This document shows, piece after piece, positions 9,725-18,068 of a DNA stretch of 55,409 nt. Each line of letters begins with the position of its first letter. Positions within the stretch are counted from its first letter, which is position 1. The DNA comes from Deltaproteobacteria bacterium (GTDB taxonomy: Bacteria; Myxococcota_A; JAADFL01). The DNA lies in NCBI GenBank assembly GCA_013152945.1, contig JAADFL010000165.1, forward strand, positions 1-55,409, read 5' to 3'. A program made the position numbers and the translations under genes. A model generated the notes under the pieces. It was not told where the DNA came from, did not search any database, and saw only the letters and a list, made by a program, of their open reading frames with translations.

Positions 9725-12358
9725 ATGACGCGACAAAACTTCGTGCAAAGCAAGAGGGACAAGCTTGTTACCACTTCTTCCTCCATGTATGGAAGCCATC
9801 ACGGCCCTCTATTCAGGCTCCTGCTTGCTCCGAGGTTTGCAAAGGTCCATATCGAGGCATCCACGGCAGAGCATATTTCTGACCTTGCCGAACAGGGTGT
9901 GGTTGTATACGCCATGCGACATGCGTCATCCCTGGACTACCTGTTCTTCAACTGGCTTTACGGCAAGCTGAACCTGCCCCTGCCCAGGTTCGGCAACCGG
10001 TTGTCCCCGGTTTTGTGGATGCCGATGATGATGCTCATCAAGCTTATATTCGGCGCCAGCAAGGTGAATTCAGTCACCAGGGCCGGAGGACTCGTCAGCT
10101 CCGGGTATTCCATCCTCTTGTTCCTGAAGAGCCGGCCGAAAGATCCCGGCCCTGATCCGCTGGAATATCTTGCCGAACTGGTCAAGAGGCAAAGAGAACT
10201 CGTTCGCCCGATTTTCCTTGTGCCCCAGATGCTCCTGGAAAAAGAGCCTGTACGACTGCGGGGAGAGCGGTTGGACAGGCTTTTCGGATACCGGTTCAGG
10301 ACATCCGGGTGGCGACAGGTTCTTCGGTTTTGGTGGAAGCCTCATAATGCGCGAGTAATGCTCGGGGACATCATCAACTTGATGCATGAAATCGATATGA
10401 ATCCCGGTTCGAGCGACGAGGAGATTGCAAGGAGCATCAGGCGGAAACTCCTTGGAGGGCTCGCAGCCGAGAGAAGAGTGGTGCTGGGTCCCCCGGTCAA
10501 GCCCCAGGCCAGGATGAAGGCCTCGATACTGGCCAGCAAGTCATTCAGGGAAGCAGTATCCAAGCTTGCGCGAGAACAAGGAAAAAGTGAAGAAGCACTG
10601 TTCAAGAGATCTTCAAAATTGTTGGACGAAATAGCCGCCGATTTCAGGGTGAGCATGATCCGGTTCATGAGCGTGGTTCTACACCACCTTGCATGGAAGA
10701 AAATGTACGGCGGAGATCAGAATTTCATTGTCGATCCGTACGGGTTCGAGAGAATGCGTAAGACGGCCAAGTCCGCATCTCTCATCCTCATGCCGTGTCA
10801 TAAGAGCCACATGGATTACCTTCTGATTTCCTACATGATGTATAAACTCGATATGATCCCGCCTCACATAGCTGCAGGAATAAATTTGTCGTTCTGGCCT
10901 CTCGGATACTTTTTCAGGCATGCGGGAGCATTTTTCTTAAGGCGGACATTCAGGGGAGACGAGCTGTACGCCTTGGTTTTCAGGAATTACATAAAACAGC
11001 TTTTCAAGGAAGGATTCTCAATCGAGTTCTTTGTCGAAGGCACGCGGAGTCGAACAGGTAAGCTTTTAAGACCCAAGTTGGGGATACTGACCATGCTCGT
11101 AGAGGCCTTCATGGAACTGAAAGGAAGGGATGTCGCATTGGTTCCTATTTCCCTTTCGTACGAAGACGTGGCAGAGGATTCCTCGTACAGCAATGAACTC
11201 TTGGGCGGTCACAAACAAAAAGAAGATCTCAAGGGGCTGGCAAAAACGACCCACGTTTTGAAAAAAGAGTTCGGCAAGGTATTTATCAGGTTCGCCGAGC
11301 CCATTTTCTTAAGTTCTTATGCAGCGGATTGCATGGCAAAGGGCAAAGATCCGCTGGACAAGAAATCGATCAACGGGCTTGCATACAAGGTTCTCCATAA
11401 TATCGACAGAGAGACAGCCCTTACCCCTACGGCACTTGCGGCAACCTCGATTTTAACGAGAAGAAAGTCACCGGTCTCCCAGGCCGAAGTCGTTGAAGAC
11501 ATGGAATACCTGGCAGAGGCACTGGGAAATGCAGGCATGCCGCTCGCTCCAAGGCTGAAAAACCCGGTTGCCGCCTTTATCGAGGTAAGGAACAGGTTCC
11601 TTGGAAAAGGCCTGATCGGACTGCAGCACCAGGGCAGCGAAATTTTCCTGACCATCCCGGACAACAAGCGGATTCAAATCGATTATTACAAGAACAACGC
11701 GATTCCATGGCTTGTTCCAAGGGCAATGGTGGCGCTGTCCATCCTTACCGATCATGGGCATGTCTCGAGGGAAACAATTTACGAGCGCGTAAAGGAGCTG
11801 TCCACATTGTTCGGAGACGAATTCGTATTTCCACCAAAGGAAGATTTTTCCAAGAACCTGGAACAGGCCATAAACGCACTCACCTCTGAAGGGCTGATAA
11901 TCCGGGATTCGTCGAATGCCTTTCATGCAAACCGGGAACAAGCAGACAAGCTGCGCTTCAACGCCGACCTGATGGCGGTATTCATCGAGGGATATCATGC
12001 CATTTTGTCCTGTATCACCGGCTTGGTGAAAGAACCTGTAGAGGAAAGGGAGCTTTCCAAGCAGGTACGGTCCGAAGTGAACGGCATGTATATCAAGGGG
12101 ATTATCAAGAGACCGGAAATCCTGTCAAAAACACTTATCGACAATGCAATAAGAATGATGAAGCGCCTTGGAATACTGGACGAGGAGATGGTTCCTGTTT
12201 CAGGCTCGAAGAACAGATATTCCAAGCAGTTGTCGCTTTCGGACCAGGGTTCAAAAACAGCCGCGGACCTGGCGGCGCTGTTGGAAAAATATCACCCGGA
12301 GAACGGGAAATATCCTGCCCTCCTGTCGAAGTCCGGGGAATCCGGAAACGCTTCATAA
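9725..12358 (+). CDS. plsB: Glycerol-3-phosphate O-acyltransferase PlsB
   Basis: The enzyme transfers an acyl chain to the sn-1 position of glycerol-3-phosphate, the first step of phospholipid synthesis at the inner membrane. All four acyltransferase blocks are visible: CHKSHMDY (HX4D, about residue 357), GAFFLRRTFRGDELY, FFVEGTRSRTGK and VALVPISLSYED. The length (about 877 aa) and a long N-terminal region with its own acyltransferase-like segment fit the PlsB family. The start is uncertain. The frame opens with TTG at 9695; ATG 9725 is chosen because it is the first ATG, but neither has a strong ribosome-binding site. A weak promoter-like pair may lie around 9646-9674. The gene appears to be monocistronic and is followed by a tRNA gene. 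Confidence 0.9.
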   Translation: MTRQNFVQSKRDKLVTTSSSMYGSHHGPLFRLLLAPRFAKVHIEASTAEHISDLAEQGVVVYAMRHASSLDYLFFNWLYGKLNLPLPRFGNRLSPVLWMPMMMLIKLIFGASKVNSVTRAGGLVSSGYSILLFLKSRPKDPGPDPLEYLAELVKRQRELVRPIFLVPQMLLEKEPVRLRGERLDRLFGYRFRTSGWRQVLRFWWKPHNARVMLGDIINLMHEIDMNPGSSDEEIARSIRRKLLGGLAAERRVVLGPPVKPQARMKASILASKSFREAVSKLAREQGKSEEALFKRSSKLLDEIAADFRVSMIRFMSVVLHHLAWKKMYGGDQNFIVDPYGFERMRKTAKSASLILMPCHKSHMDYLLISYMMYKLDMIPPHIAAGINLSFWPLGYFFRHAGAFFLRRTFRGDELYALVFRNYIKQLFKEGFSIEFFVEGTRSRTGKLLRPKLGILTMLVEAFMELKGRDVALVPISLSYEDVAEDSSYSNELLGGHKQKEDLKGLAKTTHVLKKEFGKVFIRFAEPIFLSSYAADCMAKGKDPLDKKSINGLAYKVLHNIDRETALTPTALAATSILTRRKSPVSQAEVVEDMEYLAEALGNAGMPLAPRLKNPVAAFIEVRNRFLGKGLIGLQHQGSEIFLTIPDNKRIQIDYYKNNAIPWLVPRAMVALSILTDHGHVSRETIYERVKELSTLFGDEFVFPPKEDFSKNLEQAINALTSEGLIIRDSSNAFHANREQADKLRFNADLMAVFIEGYHAILSCITGLVKEPVEERELSKQVRSEVNGMYIKGIIKRPEILSKTLIDNAIRMMKRLGILDEEMVPVSGSKNRYSKQLSLSDQGSKTAADLAALLEKYHPENGKYPALLSKSGESGNAS

Positions 12359-12456
12359 CACGGGTTTACTTGTTCCGCCGTGATACGGGACGGGTTGTAA
12401 AATTTTCCTCATGCAAGGCCGGACAACCAGGCTCGGCCGGCGTGAATACTTTTCCC

Positions 12457-12486
12457 TTGCCAGGAATCCAGGTGCTGTTGTATCTA
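12457..12486 (+). promoter_or_regulatory. Candidate promoter for tRNA-Val
   Basis: TTGCCA at 12457-12462 and TATCTA at 12481-12486 are separated by 18 nt and lie 27 nt before the mature tRNA 5' end. Match to the sigma-70 consensus is moderate. It is proposed only because position and spacing fit. Confidence 0.3.
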
Positions 12487-12513
12487 TCTTGGCCGTTGTC
12501 TCTTTGAAACAGT

Positions 12514-12588
12514 GGGCGATTAACTCAGTGGGAGAGTGCCATCCTCACACGGTGGAAGTCGCTGGTTCGAATCCAGTATCGCCCACCA
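12514..12588 (+). tRNA. tRNA-Val (anticodon CAC)
   Basis: The cloverleaf folds by eye. The acceptor GGGCGAT (12514-12520) pairs with ATCGCCC (12578-12584). The D arm is ACTC/GAGT, and the anticodon stem CCATC/GGTGG carries loop CTCACAC with anticodon CAC at 12546-12548. The T arm has GCTGG, loop TTCGAAT and CCAGT. The discriminator A and an encoded CCA end at 12588. CAC reads the valine codon GUG. No other tRNA lies next to it. Confidence 0.95.
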
Positions 12589-12653
12589 GATTTCCCGTTT
12601 TTATTATTGCATCACTCGCCGTGTCTTGTTTGTTTATTCAACTCGTCTGCAAA

Positions 12654-13739
12654 TCAGGGCAGATTGATGTCAGGTACATCCGTATGTGGAAGCTTTACCC
12701 CTCCTCCTGACGAGGAGGAACCCTGCTCTACACCGATTGGGACAGCTATTGACGCGGCCACGACAACGGCAACCGCCGTCCAGAACCACCACCTCGTGTA
12801 CCAGGCGCCCGGACCCTCTTCGACCTTTGAAGGCTGCTTGCCGGGTTGCGGTATCTTTAAAGCAACCGGCCCTTTCCCGGCCTTTTCTTTGTTCAAGGTT
12901 TCGGGATTCACTTCAAGGGAAGTTTCCCCGGATGATGCAGGTACGCCCTCTTGTGTTTCCGCCAGGGACGGCCCGGGCTGGTGCAATGGATTAAGCTGCG
13001 CGTTTATGGAGTAACTCCTGCCTGCGGCTACTTTCAATTTTTTCCTGTAATTCGTGTACCCGTCTTTCTTCACTTCCACCTCGTGCTCACCTACGAAAAT
13101 TTCCTTTTCAAGGGGGACTACGCCGGCCTCCTTGCCGTCGACGTAAATCCTGGCGCCGGGCACAGAGGCCCGTACATCCAGTATCCCTGCAAAGGCCAAC
13201 AGGTCCGCCTGCACTTTGATCTTTTTTCCCTTCTTTATCTTGATTTTCTTGGAAAACGCCGTGAAACCGAGTTTCGTGACCTTGATCTCGTGCTTGCCCG
13301 GTTCGAGCGCCAGGGGTTTTTCCAACGGCACGGTGCCGATCTGGAAGTCATCGATAAAGACCATGGCGTCCTTTGTCATTGAAACCACGACCAGCTTGCC
13401 GCCCTTGGCGGATTCGAGAAACGCAGTTACTTGTGCCGTGTCACCCGGAGTCATGCTGAGTTTTTTCTTATAGGTCTTGAATCCCTTTGCCCTGATGGTC
13501 AAAGTATGTTCTCCGGGCTTGATTCCCTTTACCGTGTCCAAAGGTGATTGACCGAGTAACTTGCCGTCCAGATAGATAGAAGCCCCTGTTTGACTTACCG
13601 TGACCGCCAGGCTGGAGGTTTCGTTCTCATCGATTGCCCGTGCAAAGGCCACAGAAGAAAGCATAAAAAAAGAAACAAGGATCAACAAAAAATAAAACCT
13701 TGAGAAACCACATAACATTGGCGAACATTTTTTCATCAT
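12654..13739 (-). CDS. PEGA-domain protein with C-terminal membrane segment
   Basis: The 361-aa product starts with a signal peptide or anchor (about residues 10-33). Three consecutive PEGA modules follow, at about residues 42-110, 115-180 and 185-255. Each has the pattern 'a.v.lDGk..G..Pl......pGeH.v.v...Gy..y.kk', for example ASIYLDGKLLGQSPL, MVFIDDFQIGTVPLEKP and ARIYVDGKEAGVVPLEKE. A Pro/Gly/Ser-rich linker follows, then a hydrophobic helix near residues 318-338 (WFWTAVAVVVAASIAVPIG) and a Ser/Gly tail. PEGA domains are usually periplasmic or surface beta-sandwiches in Myxococcota and relatives. The partner is unknown. The gene is transcribed toward the tRNA and no operon partner is seen. 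Confidence 0.88.
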   Translation of the reverse strand: MMKKCSPMLCGFSRFYFLLILVSFFMLSSVAFARAIDENETSSLAVTVSQTGASIYLDGKLLGQSPLDTVKGIKPGEHTLTIRAKGFKTYKKKLSMTPGDTAQVTAFLESAKGGKLVVVSMTKDAMVFIDDFQIGTVPLEKPLALEPGKHEIKVTKLGFTAFSKKIKIKKGKKIKVQADLLAFAGILDVRASVPGARIYVDGKEAGVVPLEKEIFVGEHEVEVKKDGYTNYRKKLKVAAGRSYSINAQLNPLHQPGPSLAETQEGVPASSGETSLEVNPETLNKEKAGKGPVALKIPQPGKQPSKVEEGPGAWYTRWWFWTAVAVVVAASIAVPIGVEQGSSSSGGGVKLPHTDVPDINLP

Positions 13740-13890
13740 TCACACCATTTCCATTTCAGCAAAAGGATACCCGGCCATTTTATCGGGTGTCAACCCTTTG
13801 GCGCGGAAATGGCGCCGGGGCGATGCCCTTGGCACCCCGGATGCCTATGGCATGTCACGTGTTCATTTCGCCCCTTTGGGGCTTGGCCGT

Positions 13891-14047
13891 CACCCTCACC
13901 CCCTTTTGTCCCCCTCTCCCGCAGAGCGGGCGAGGGGGATCGTTTGGTACCAACGATTCCACGGGCAACGCCCCCGGAATCGTTGCGGACAGCCTGAATC
14001 CGTATGGGACGAATCCCCTTCACTGACATTTTATTTCAGGTACCACA
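13891..14047 (+). repeat. Repeat family A, left direct copy flanking the toxin-antitoxin cassette
   Basis: This 157-bp block matches 14775-14931 in the same orientation with no indels and 5 mismatches counted by eye. It contains the hairpin-forming CTCCCGCAGAGCGGG region and CGATTCCACGGGC…CCGGAATCG. The segment just before it (13801-13885) has related GC hairpins. Nothing in 13740-14170 looks like a protein-coding gene. Confidence 0.9.
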
Positions 14048-14060
14048 GTTTTTCACTCCA

Positions 14061-14113
14061 TGTATCGTATTGATATCACGGCTATATTCGGCCCCCGGAA
14101 AATCAACCACCCA
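14061..14113 (+). repeat. Repeat family B, copy 1
   Basis: It shares TTGATATCACGGCTATAT and a following GGAAAATCAACCAC with 46625-46677 on the same strand. The right end resembles the 22-bp units at 46.35-46.40 kb (inverted) and at the window end. It lies 13 nt after the left family A copy. Confidence 0.7.
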
Positions 14114-14170
14114 AGGGGCGAATCAATCAGGGCGGAAAAAAGAATTAGAAAGAAACAATTAATAAATAAT

Positions 14171-14200
14171 TTGACGAAACGTACGTCATATGGTACGTTT
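14171..14200 (+). promoter_or_regulatory. Promoter with palindromic operator of the toxin-antitoxin pair
   Basis: TTGACG (14171-14176) and TACGTT (14194-14199) are 17 nt apart and form a plausible sigma-70 promoter. An inverted repeat, AAACGTAC (14177-14184) and GTACGTTT (14193-14200) with an 8-nt centre, occupies the spacer and -10 element. This is where an antitoxin such as YefM would bind to autoregulate. The antitoxin ATG follows 18 nt downstream. Confidence 0.6.
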
Positions 14201-14218
14201 TATTTGGAGGTGATAATT

Positions 14219-14461
14219 ATGACTACCTTAACAGCAAGTCAAGCAAGAAGCATGTTATATAAATTGCTAGATAAAGCTGCATTATCTCACGAGCCTATAC
14301 AAATTACAGGCAAAAGACATAATGCTGTATTGATTTCGGAGGATGATTGGAGATCTATACAAGAAACCTTGTATCTTCTTTCCATTCCAGGAATGAGAGA
14401 ATCTATCCTAAAAGGGCTAAAAACCCCAGTCAAAGAATGCAGTAAAAAACTGACATGGTAA
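14219..14461 (+). CDS. YefM/Phd-family antitoxin
   Basis: ATG 14219 is preceded by GGAGG (14206-14210) at 8 nt. The 80-aa product shows the family pattern MTTLTASQARSMLYKLLDKA, then PIQITGKRHNAVLISEDDWRSIQETLYLLSIPGM, which is the DNA-binding and dimerisation half of YefM-like antitoxins. The C-terminal tail would wrap the toxin. It overlaps the toxin gene by 7 nt. Its composition is much more AT-rich than its neighbours, and it lies between two direct repeats, which points to recent acquisition. The antitoxin neutralises the RNase toxin and should repress the shared promoter through the palindrome upstream. Confidence 0.92.
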   Translation: MTTLTASQARSMLYKLLDKAALSHEPIQITGKRHNAVLISEDDWRSIQETLYLLSIPGMRESILKGLKTPVKECSKKLTW

Positions 14462-14721
14462 ATTGGAAATTAGTTTATACAAAACAAGCTCTAAAAGACG
14501 CAAAAAAACTTTCGAGTAATGGATTGCGGCCTAAAACCGAGGCCATCTTGGAAATCATAAAGAAAAACCCATTCAAGACTACACCCCCTTTTGAGAAGCT
14601 TGTTGGTGACTTATCTGGAGCATATTCAAGAAGAATCAATATTCAACATAGGATTGTTTATCAAGTCTTAAAGAGGTATAAAACTATAAAAATTATTCGC
14701 ATGTGGACTCATTATGAATAG
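14455..14721 (+). CDS. YoeB-family mRNA interferase toxin
   Basis: The 88-aa product fits the Txe/YoeB family: W near the N terminus (VNWKLVYTKQALKDAKKL), a PF..PPFEKLVGDLSGAYSRRI core, QHRIVYQV, and a terminal THYE. By alignment with E. coli YoeB, the catalytic Glu (in FEKL), Arg (in SRRI) and His-Tyr (HYE) appear to be kept, so the toxin looks intact. Such toxins bind the ribosome A site and cut mRNA. The start codon ATG lies inside the antitoxin gene, giving coupled translation. AT-rich composition matches its antitoxin and not the surrounding genes. Confidence 0.92.
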   Translation: MVNWKLVYTKQALKDAKKLSSNGLRPKTEAILEIIKKNPFKTTPPFEKLVGDLSGAYSRRINIQHRIVYQVLKRYKTIKIIRMWTHYE

Positions 14722-14774
14722 AATTTGTACTGGTTCATTTGTATTTTGTTTCCTGGACCAGGCCCGCTTTCCAC

Positions 14775-14931
14775 CACCCTCACCCCCTTTTGTCCCTCTC
14801 TCCCGCAGAGCGGGCAAGGGGGATCGTTTGGTGCCAACGATTCCACGGGCAACGCCCCCGGAATCGTTGCGGACAGCCTGAATCCGTATGGGACGAATCC
14901 CATTCACTGACATTTTATTTCGGGTACCACA
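14775..14931 (+). repeat. Repeat family A, right direct copy
   Basis: This is the second 157-bp copy, in direct orientation with 13891-14047. Together they bracket the toxin-antitoxin cassette. The rest of 14722-15033 shows no gene. Confidence 0.9.
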
Positions 14932-15033
14932 CGGATGAGCCGGAAATATTGACAACATGGACTTATCAAAATAGATTCAACATGAGATCATTTCAAAGAA
15001 ATCGGTTCAAAGGTGCGGGGGTGATCTACTACT

Positions 15034-17310
15034 ATGGAGAGGCAGGTGAACCGGAAAGACCTACATGCTTGGCGGCAGCCCCGGTGCATGGAACAGGCGG
15101 CGAAAAAACTGGGGGTTATTGTTTTCCTGGTATTCATCAACTGCCCTGCACCTGTCGCCTTTGCCGGAAACAACAACCCGCAGGTGATATCCAACCCGGA
15201 TGTCAATACGGCAGAAGAACTATTGAAAAACGCGTCCGATTCCAGGAGCAAGCTCAAAGCGCTCAAAGAGACCAACGACATGGCAAGGGCTGCAAGCGAG
15301 GGAATGGCAAAGATCTTTTTCTGGTCCGCCATAGGCATCCTTGGAATAGGATTGGGCCTTTTTATCCTCAAGCTGTTTTATAACATCTTCATCGGCCCGA
15401 TGAGACAAAGGGCCGCATACAAACGTTATGTCGACGGCAGAACTTCGCCTATGGAAAAGCTCCTTGCCCAAGCCGAACAACTGGCGACATCTGATAAGAC
15501 TCTCACGGATGCAATCCGATTATTCGAACGTGCGGGCGACCTTGCGAGAGCCGCCCAATGCAAGATAAGACTCAACGATCCCCTGGGTGCAGCAGCACTA
15601 TTCGAGAGGTCCGGCCACCTGGACAAGGCAGCCAACCTTTACGAGTCGGCCGGTGATTACCTTCAAGCCGCAAAAGTCCTAAGGAAGGCCGGTGCATATC
15701 GGCAAGCTGCAGAGCATTTCAAAACTGCGGATAAAATCGACATGGCGGCCGAGTGCCTCGAAGAAGGAGGTTTCACAATAGAGGCCGCCCGTATTTACGA
15801 AGGAATCGGCCAAATCCAGCGAGCCGCCATGTTGTATGAAGAAGCCGGCGACTCGGCCAAGGCAGGCGAACTGGTGGCCGCCCTTGCAAGCAAGGGAGCT
15901 GAAACCTCTCCACAACTGGCGGACAAGGCGGCAAAGCTCATGGAGAAGGCCGGACAAAAAGAACAGGCTGCTGAATTCTATGCCCTTGCAGGCGAGGTCA
16001 TCCGGGCTGTAGAAATCTTTGTTTTGAGCAACCAGGTCAAACGTGCCGCCGGCCTGTATTCGAGCTGTTCCGCCGACTTGGCGGATGAACTCGTAACCAG
16101 GATTCGTTTCGATTCCCTCGAAGCTCCCAAGTTCGCCCAGATGCTGCTTATGGCACGAGATTACAAGACTGCAGCACGGGTATTCGAGGGCTTGGGCAAG
16201 TACCACGAAGCAGCCGAGTTGTACACCAGGTGCGGTGATCATTACAGGGCCGGGGAAATGTATACTCTCATGGGCGACCGCAAATCGGCTGCAGAAGCCA
16301 TGGAGCGGGCAGGTGATTTCCAGACCGCCGCCGAATTGTACGATGTCGAAAACAACATCGACAGGGCGGCGCGTTGCTTCAAGGCTGCGTGCCGCTGGTT
16401 CGATGCAGGAAAACGTTTTTTCCAGCTCGATCAGGGCCAGGAAGCCCTGACCTTGCTCCAGAAAGTGGAACCTACCGACCAGAATTATTTCGAGGCGTCA
16501 GTCATGGTGGCCAAACTGATGCTGGACAACGGACTTAACGGCGGCGCCAAGAGAAGGCTGGACGAAATTACAAGTGGTCGGCAATGCACGCGTTCTTCCA
16601 TAGAAGCATTCTATCTGCTCGCGATTTCCTCACTTTCCCTGGGTGACGAAGAAACGGCACGTAAGGCACTAAGTTCTGTCGTGGACAAGGATGTCAGATA
16701 CGAAAATGCTTCTGAATTGCTTACCACACTTCAGAAAAAAGGCATCGAAGCAGCGTCCGGGCTGACAGGCATTGAACCCAAGGGCTCGGGAGAACTCGGA
16801 TTCCTTTCACCGCCCATCGAGCAGGTTTCACGCAGGGAGTCCATGGTGGTCAATGTGAGGGAAGATCTCGATTCCCTTCACAAGCTCCCGTTGTTCCTCG
16901 ACCTGGGACTGGAGGAAATTCGCGCCTTGCGTGGCATCATCATGGAAAAATACTTTGAAAAAGGGACCATAGTGCTTGAGTTCGGAGGTACCGGCCCGGG
17001 CCTTTTTATCATAAAATCAGGCACGGTGGCAGTAGAACGAAAAGACCAGGGACAGGAAATGAAACTTACAACATTGCAACAGGGCGAGCATTTCGGAGAG
17101 ATATCCCTGCTTGCTGAAATTCCGGTTACAGCCAGGGTCAAGGCTGAAAGCGATGTCTCGGTTCTGTACATGCCGAGGCAGGATCTATTGAAGCTTCTTG
17201 AAAACAATCAAAACCTGGCACTGAAACTATACAAGGCCCTGACCAAGGCCTTGTCATCCAGGCTGAGGGACACGAGCGACCTGGTCTTCAAGAAATTGGC
17301 GGTGGAATAG
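15034..17310 (+). CDS. Membrane TPR-like repeat protein with degenerate cyclic-nucleotide-binding domain
   Basis: The 758-aa product begins with a signal-like segment (a start at Met19, position 15088, is also possible) and has a membrane helix at about residues 92-120 (IFFWSAIGILGIGLGLFILKL). Residues about 130-540 are alpha-helical repeats of the type 'A..LYE.AGD...AA..Y..AG....AAE', resembling TPR/Sel1 or clathrin-like arrays. Residues about 615-758 match a cNMP-binding fold (LFIIKSGTVAV, FGEISLLAEIP). The ligand-contacting Arg of the canonical 'R-T/S-A' motif is replaced: the text reads PVTARVKA where CRP has RSAWVRA. The domain may therefore bind another ligand or act as a scaffold. The next gene starts 5 nt after the stop, so the two form an operon. 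Confidence 0.85.
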   Translation: MERQVNRKDLHAWRQPRCMEQAAKKLGVIVFLVFINCPAPVAFAGNNNPQVISNPDVNTAEELLKNASDSRSKLKALKETNDMARAASEGMAKIFFWSAIGILGIGLGLFILKLFYNIFIGPMRQRAAYKRYVDGRTSPMEKLLAQAEQLATSDKTLTDAIRLFERAGDLARAAQCKIRLNDPLGAAALFERSGHLDKAANLYESAGDYLQAAKVLRKAGAYRQAAEHFKTADKIDMAAECLEEGGFTIEAARIYEGIGQIQRAAMLYEEAGDSAKAGELVAALASKGAETSPQLADKAAKLMEKAGQKEQAAEFYALAGEVIRAVEIFVLSNQVKRAAGLYSSCSADLADELVTRIRFDSLEAPKFAQMLLMARDYKTAARVFEGLGKYHEAAELYTRCGDHYRAGEMYTLMGDRKSAAEAMERAGDFQTAAELYDVENNIDRAARCFKAACRWFDAGKRFFQLDQGQEALTLLQKVEPTDQNYFEASVMVAKLMLDNGLNGGAKRRLDEITSGRQCTRSSIEAFYLLAISSLSLGDEETARKALSSVVDKDVRYENASELLTTLQKKGIEAASGLTGIEPKGSGELGFLSPPIEQVSRRESMVVNVREDLDSLHKLPLFLDLGLEEIRALRGIIMEKYFEKGTIVLEFGGTGPGLFIIKSGTVAVERKDQGQEMKLTTLQQGEHFGEISLLAEIPVTARVKAESDVSVLYMPRQDLLKLLENNQNLALKLYKALTKALSSRLRDTSDLVFKKLAVE

Positions 17311-17315
17311 AGAAA

Positions 17316-18068
17316 ATGAGAGCCAGGCACCAAACAGTCATTAACCTGGTTTTCCTGATTGCAGCCTTGTTGTACCTTTTGACATTCTCATGCTCATCCG
17401 CATTCTCCGGCCAGGTAAAAAGCAACAGGGCGGAATCACAGGAAACCAATAACATAAAACATGCCGGCGAAATAAGATTCAACGCTGAAGTAATGCCTTT
17501 GTCCGAGGAAATGAAAAACAAGATGAACGGTGTCACCTTCAGGCCCGGTTGCCCGGTTCCTTTATCGGATCTCGTATTGATCAGGGTCGATTACCATGGA
17601 TTCGATCACAAGATTCATCATGGACAATTGGTTGTACACAAGAAAGTCGGTCCCGAACTGATAGAGATCTTCAGGGATATCTTCAATGCAGGTTTTCCCA
17701 TCGACAAGATCAAGCCTGCAAGCGATTATAATGGAAATGACGACGCATCCATGGCGGATGACAACACGTCAGCCTTTAATTGCCGACCCGTAACCGGCGG
17801 CAAGAGGTTTTCAGCCCATGCATACGGCCTGGCAATAGACATCAACCCCATGCTCAACCCGTATATCAAGGGTAAGATCGTAGAACCGCAAAACGGAAAG
17901 ATTTATTCGAACAGGCGACTCAAGAGGCCGGGAATGATCCGAAAGCCCGGGCCCGTGTACAAGGCCTTTACATCAAGGGGCTGGAAATGGGGCGGGTCAT
18001 GGCACACCCTGAAAGACTATCAGCACTTTGAATTCCCCCTGGAAAATTTGGCCAGCAAGCTCGAGTAG
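17316..18068 (+). CDS. M15-family peptidase (VanY/L,D- or D,D-carboxypeptidase-like), exported
   Basis: The 250-aa product starts with a signal peptide (hydrophobic residues about 8-24, followed by Cys-containing LTFSCSS, possibly but not clearly a lipobox). The zinc-peptidase signature is complete: FSAHAYGLAIDI supplies a His and an Asp, and WHTLKDYQHFEF supplies the third ligand His. Family members trim peptide stems of peptidoglycan. It is co-transcribed with the TPR/cNMP-like membrane protein just upstream. The last 16 codons, including the HFEF zinc ligand, overlap the 3' end of the convergent RND permease gene by 49 bp. Confidence 0.9.
   Translation: MRARHQTVINLVFLIAALLYLLTFSCSSAFSGQVKSNRAESQETNNIKHAGEIRFNAEVMPLSEEMKNKMNGVTFRPGCPVPLSDLVLIRVDYHGFDHKIHHGQLVVHKKVGPELIEIFRDIFNAGFPIDKIKPASDYNGNDDASMADDNTSAFNCRPVTGGKRFSAHAYGLAIDINPMLNPYIKGKIVEPQNGKIYSNRRLKRPGMIRKPGPVYKAFTSRGWKWGGSWHTLKDYQHFEFPLENLASKLE

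Noticed and set aside
12411-12710. An open frame crossing the tRNA-Val gene
   Set aside because: It runs through the tRNA and has no ribosome-binding site or family features.
13790-14073. Several short open frames inside the repeat at 13.8-14.05 kb (and likewise 14.67-14.96 and 55.1-55.4 kb)
   Set aside because: They translate repeat DNA in all frames (for example the recurring SPSPALRERGTKGGEG peptide) and are not genes.
14060-14218. N-terminal extension of the antitoxin frame back to 14060
   Set aside because: The extension runs through repeat B and the promoter-operator; the ATG at 14219 has the GGAGG and matches the family N terminus.
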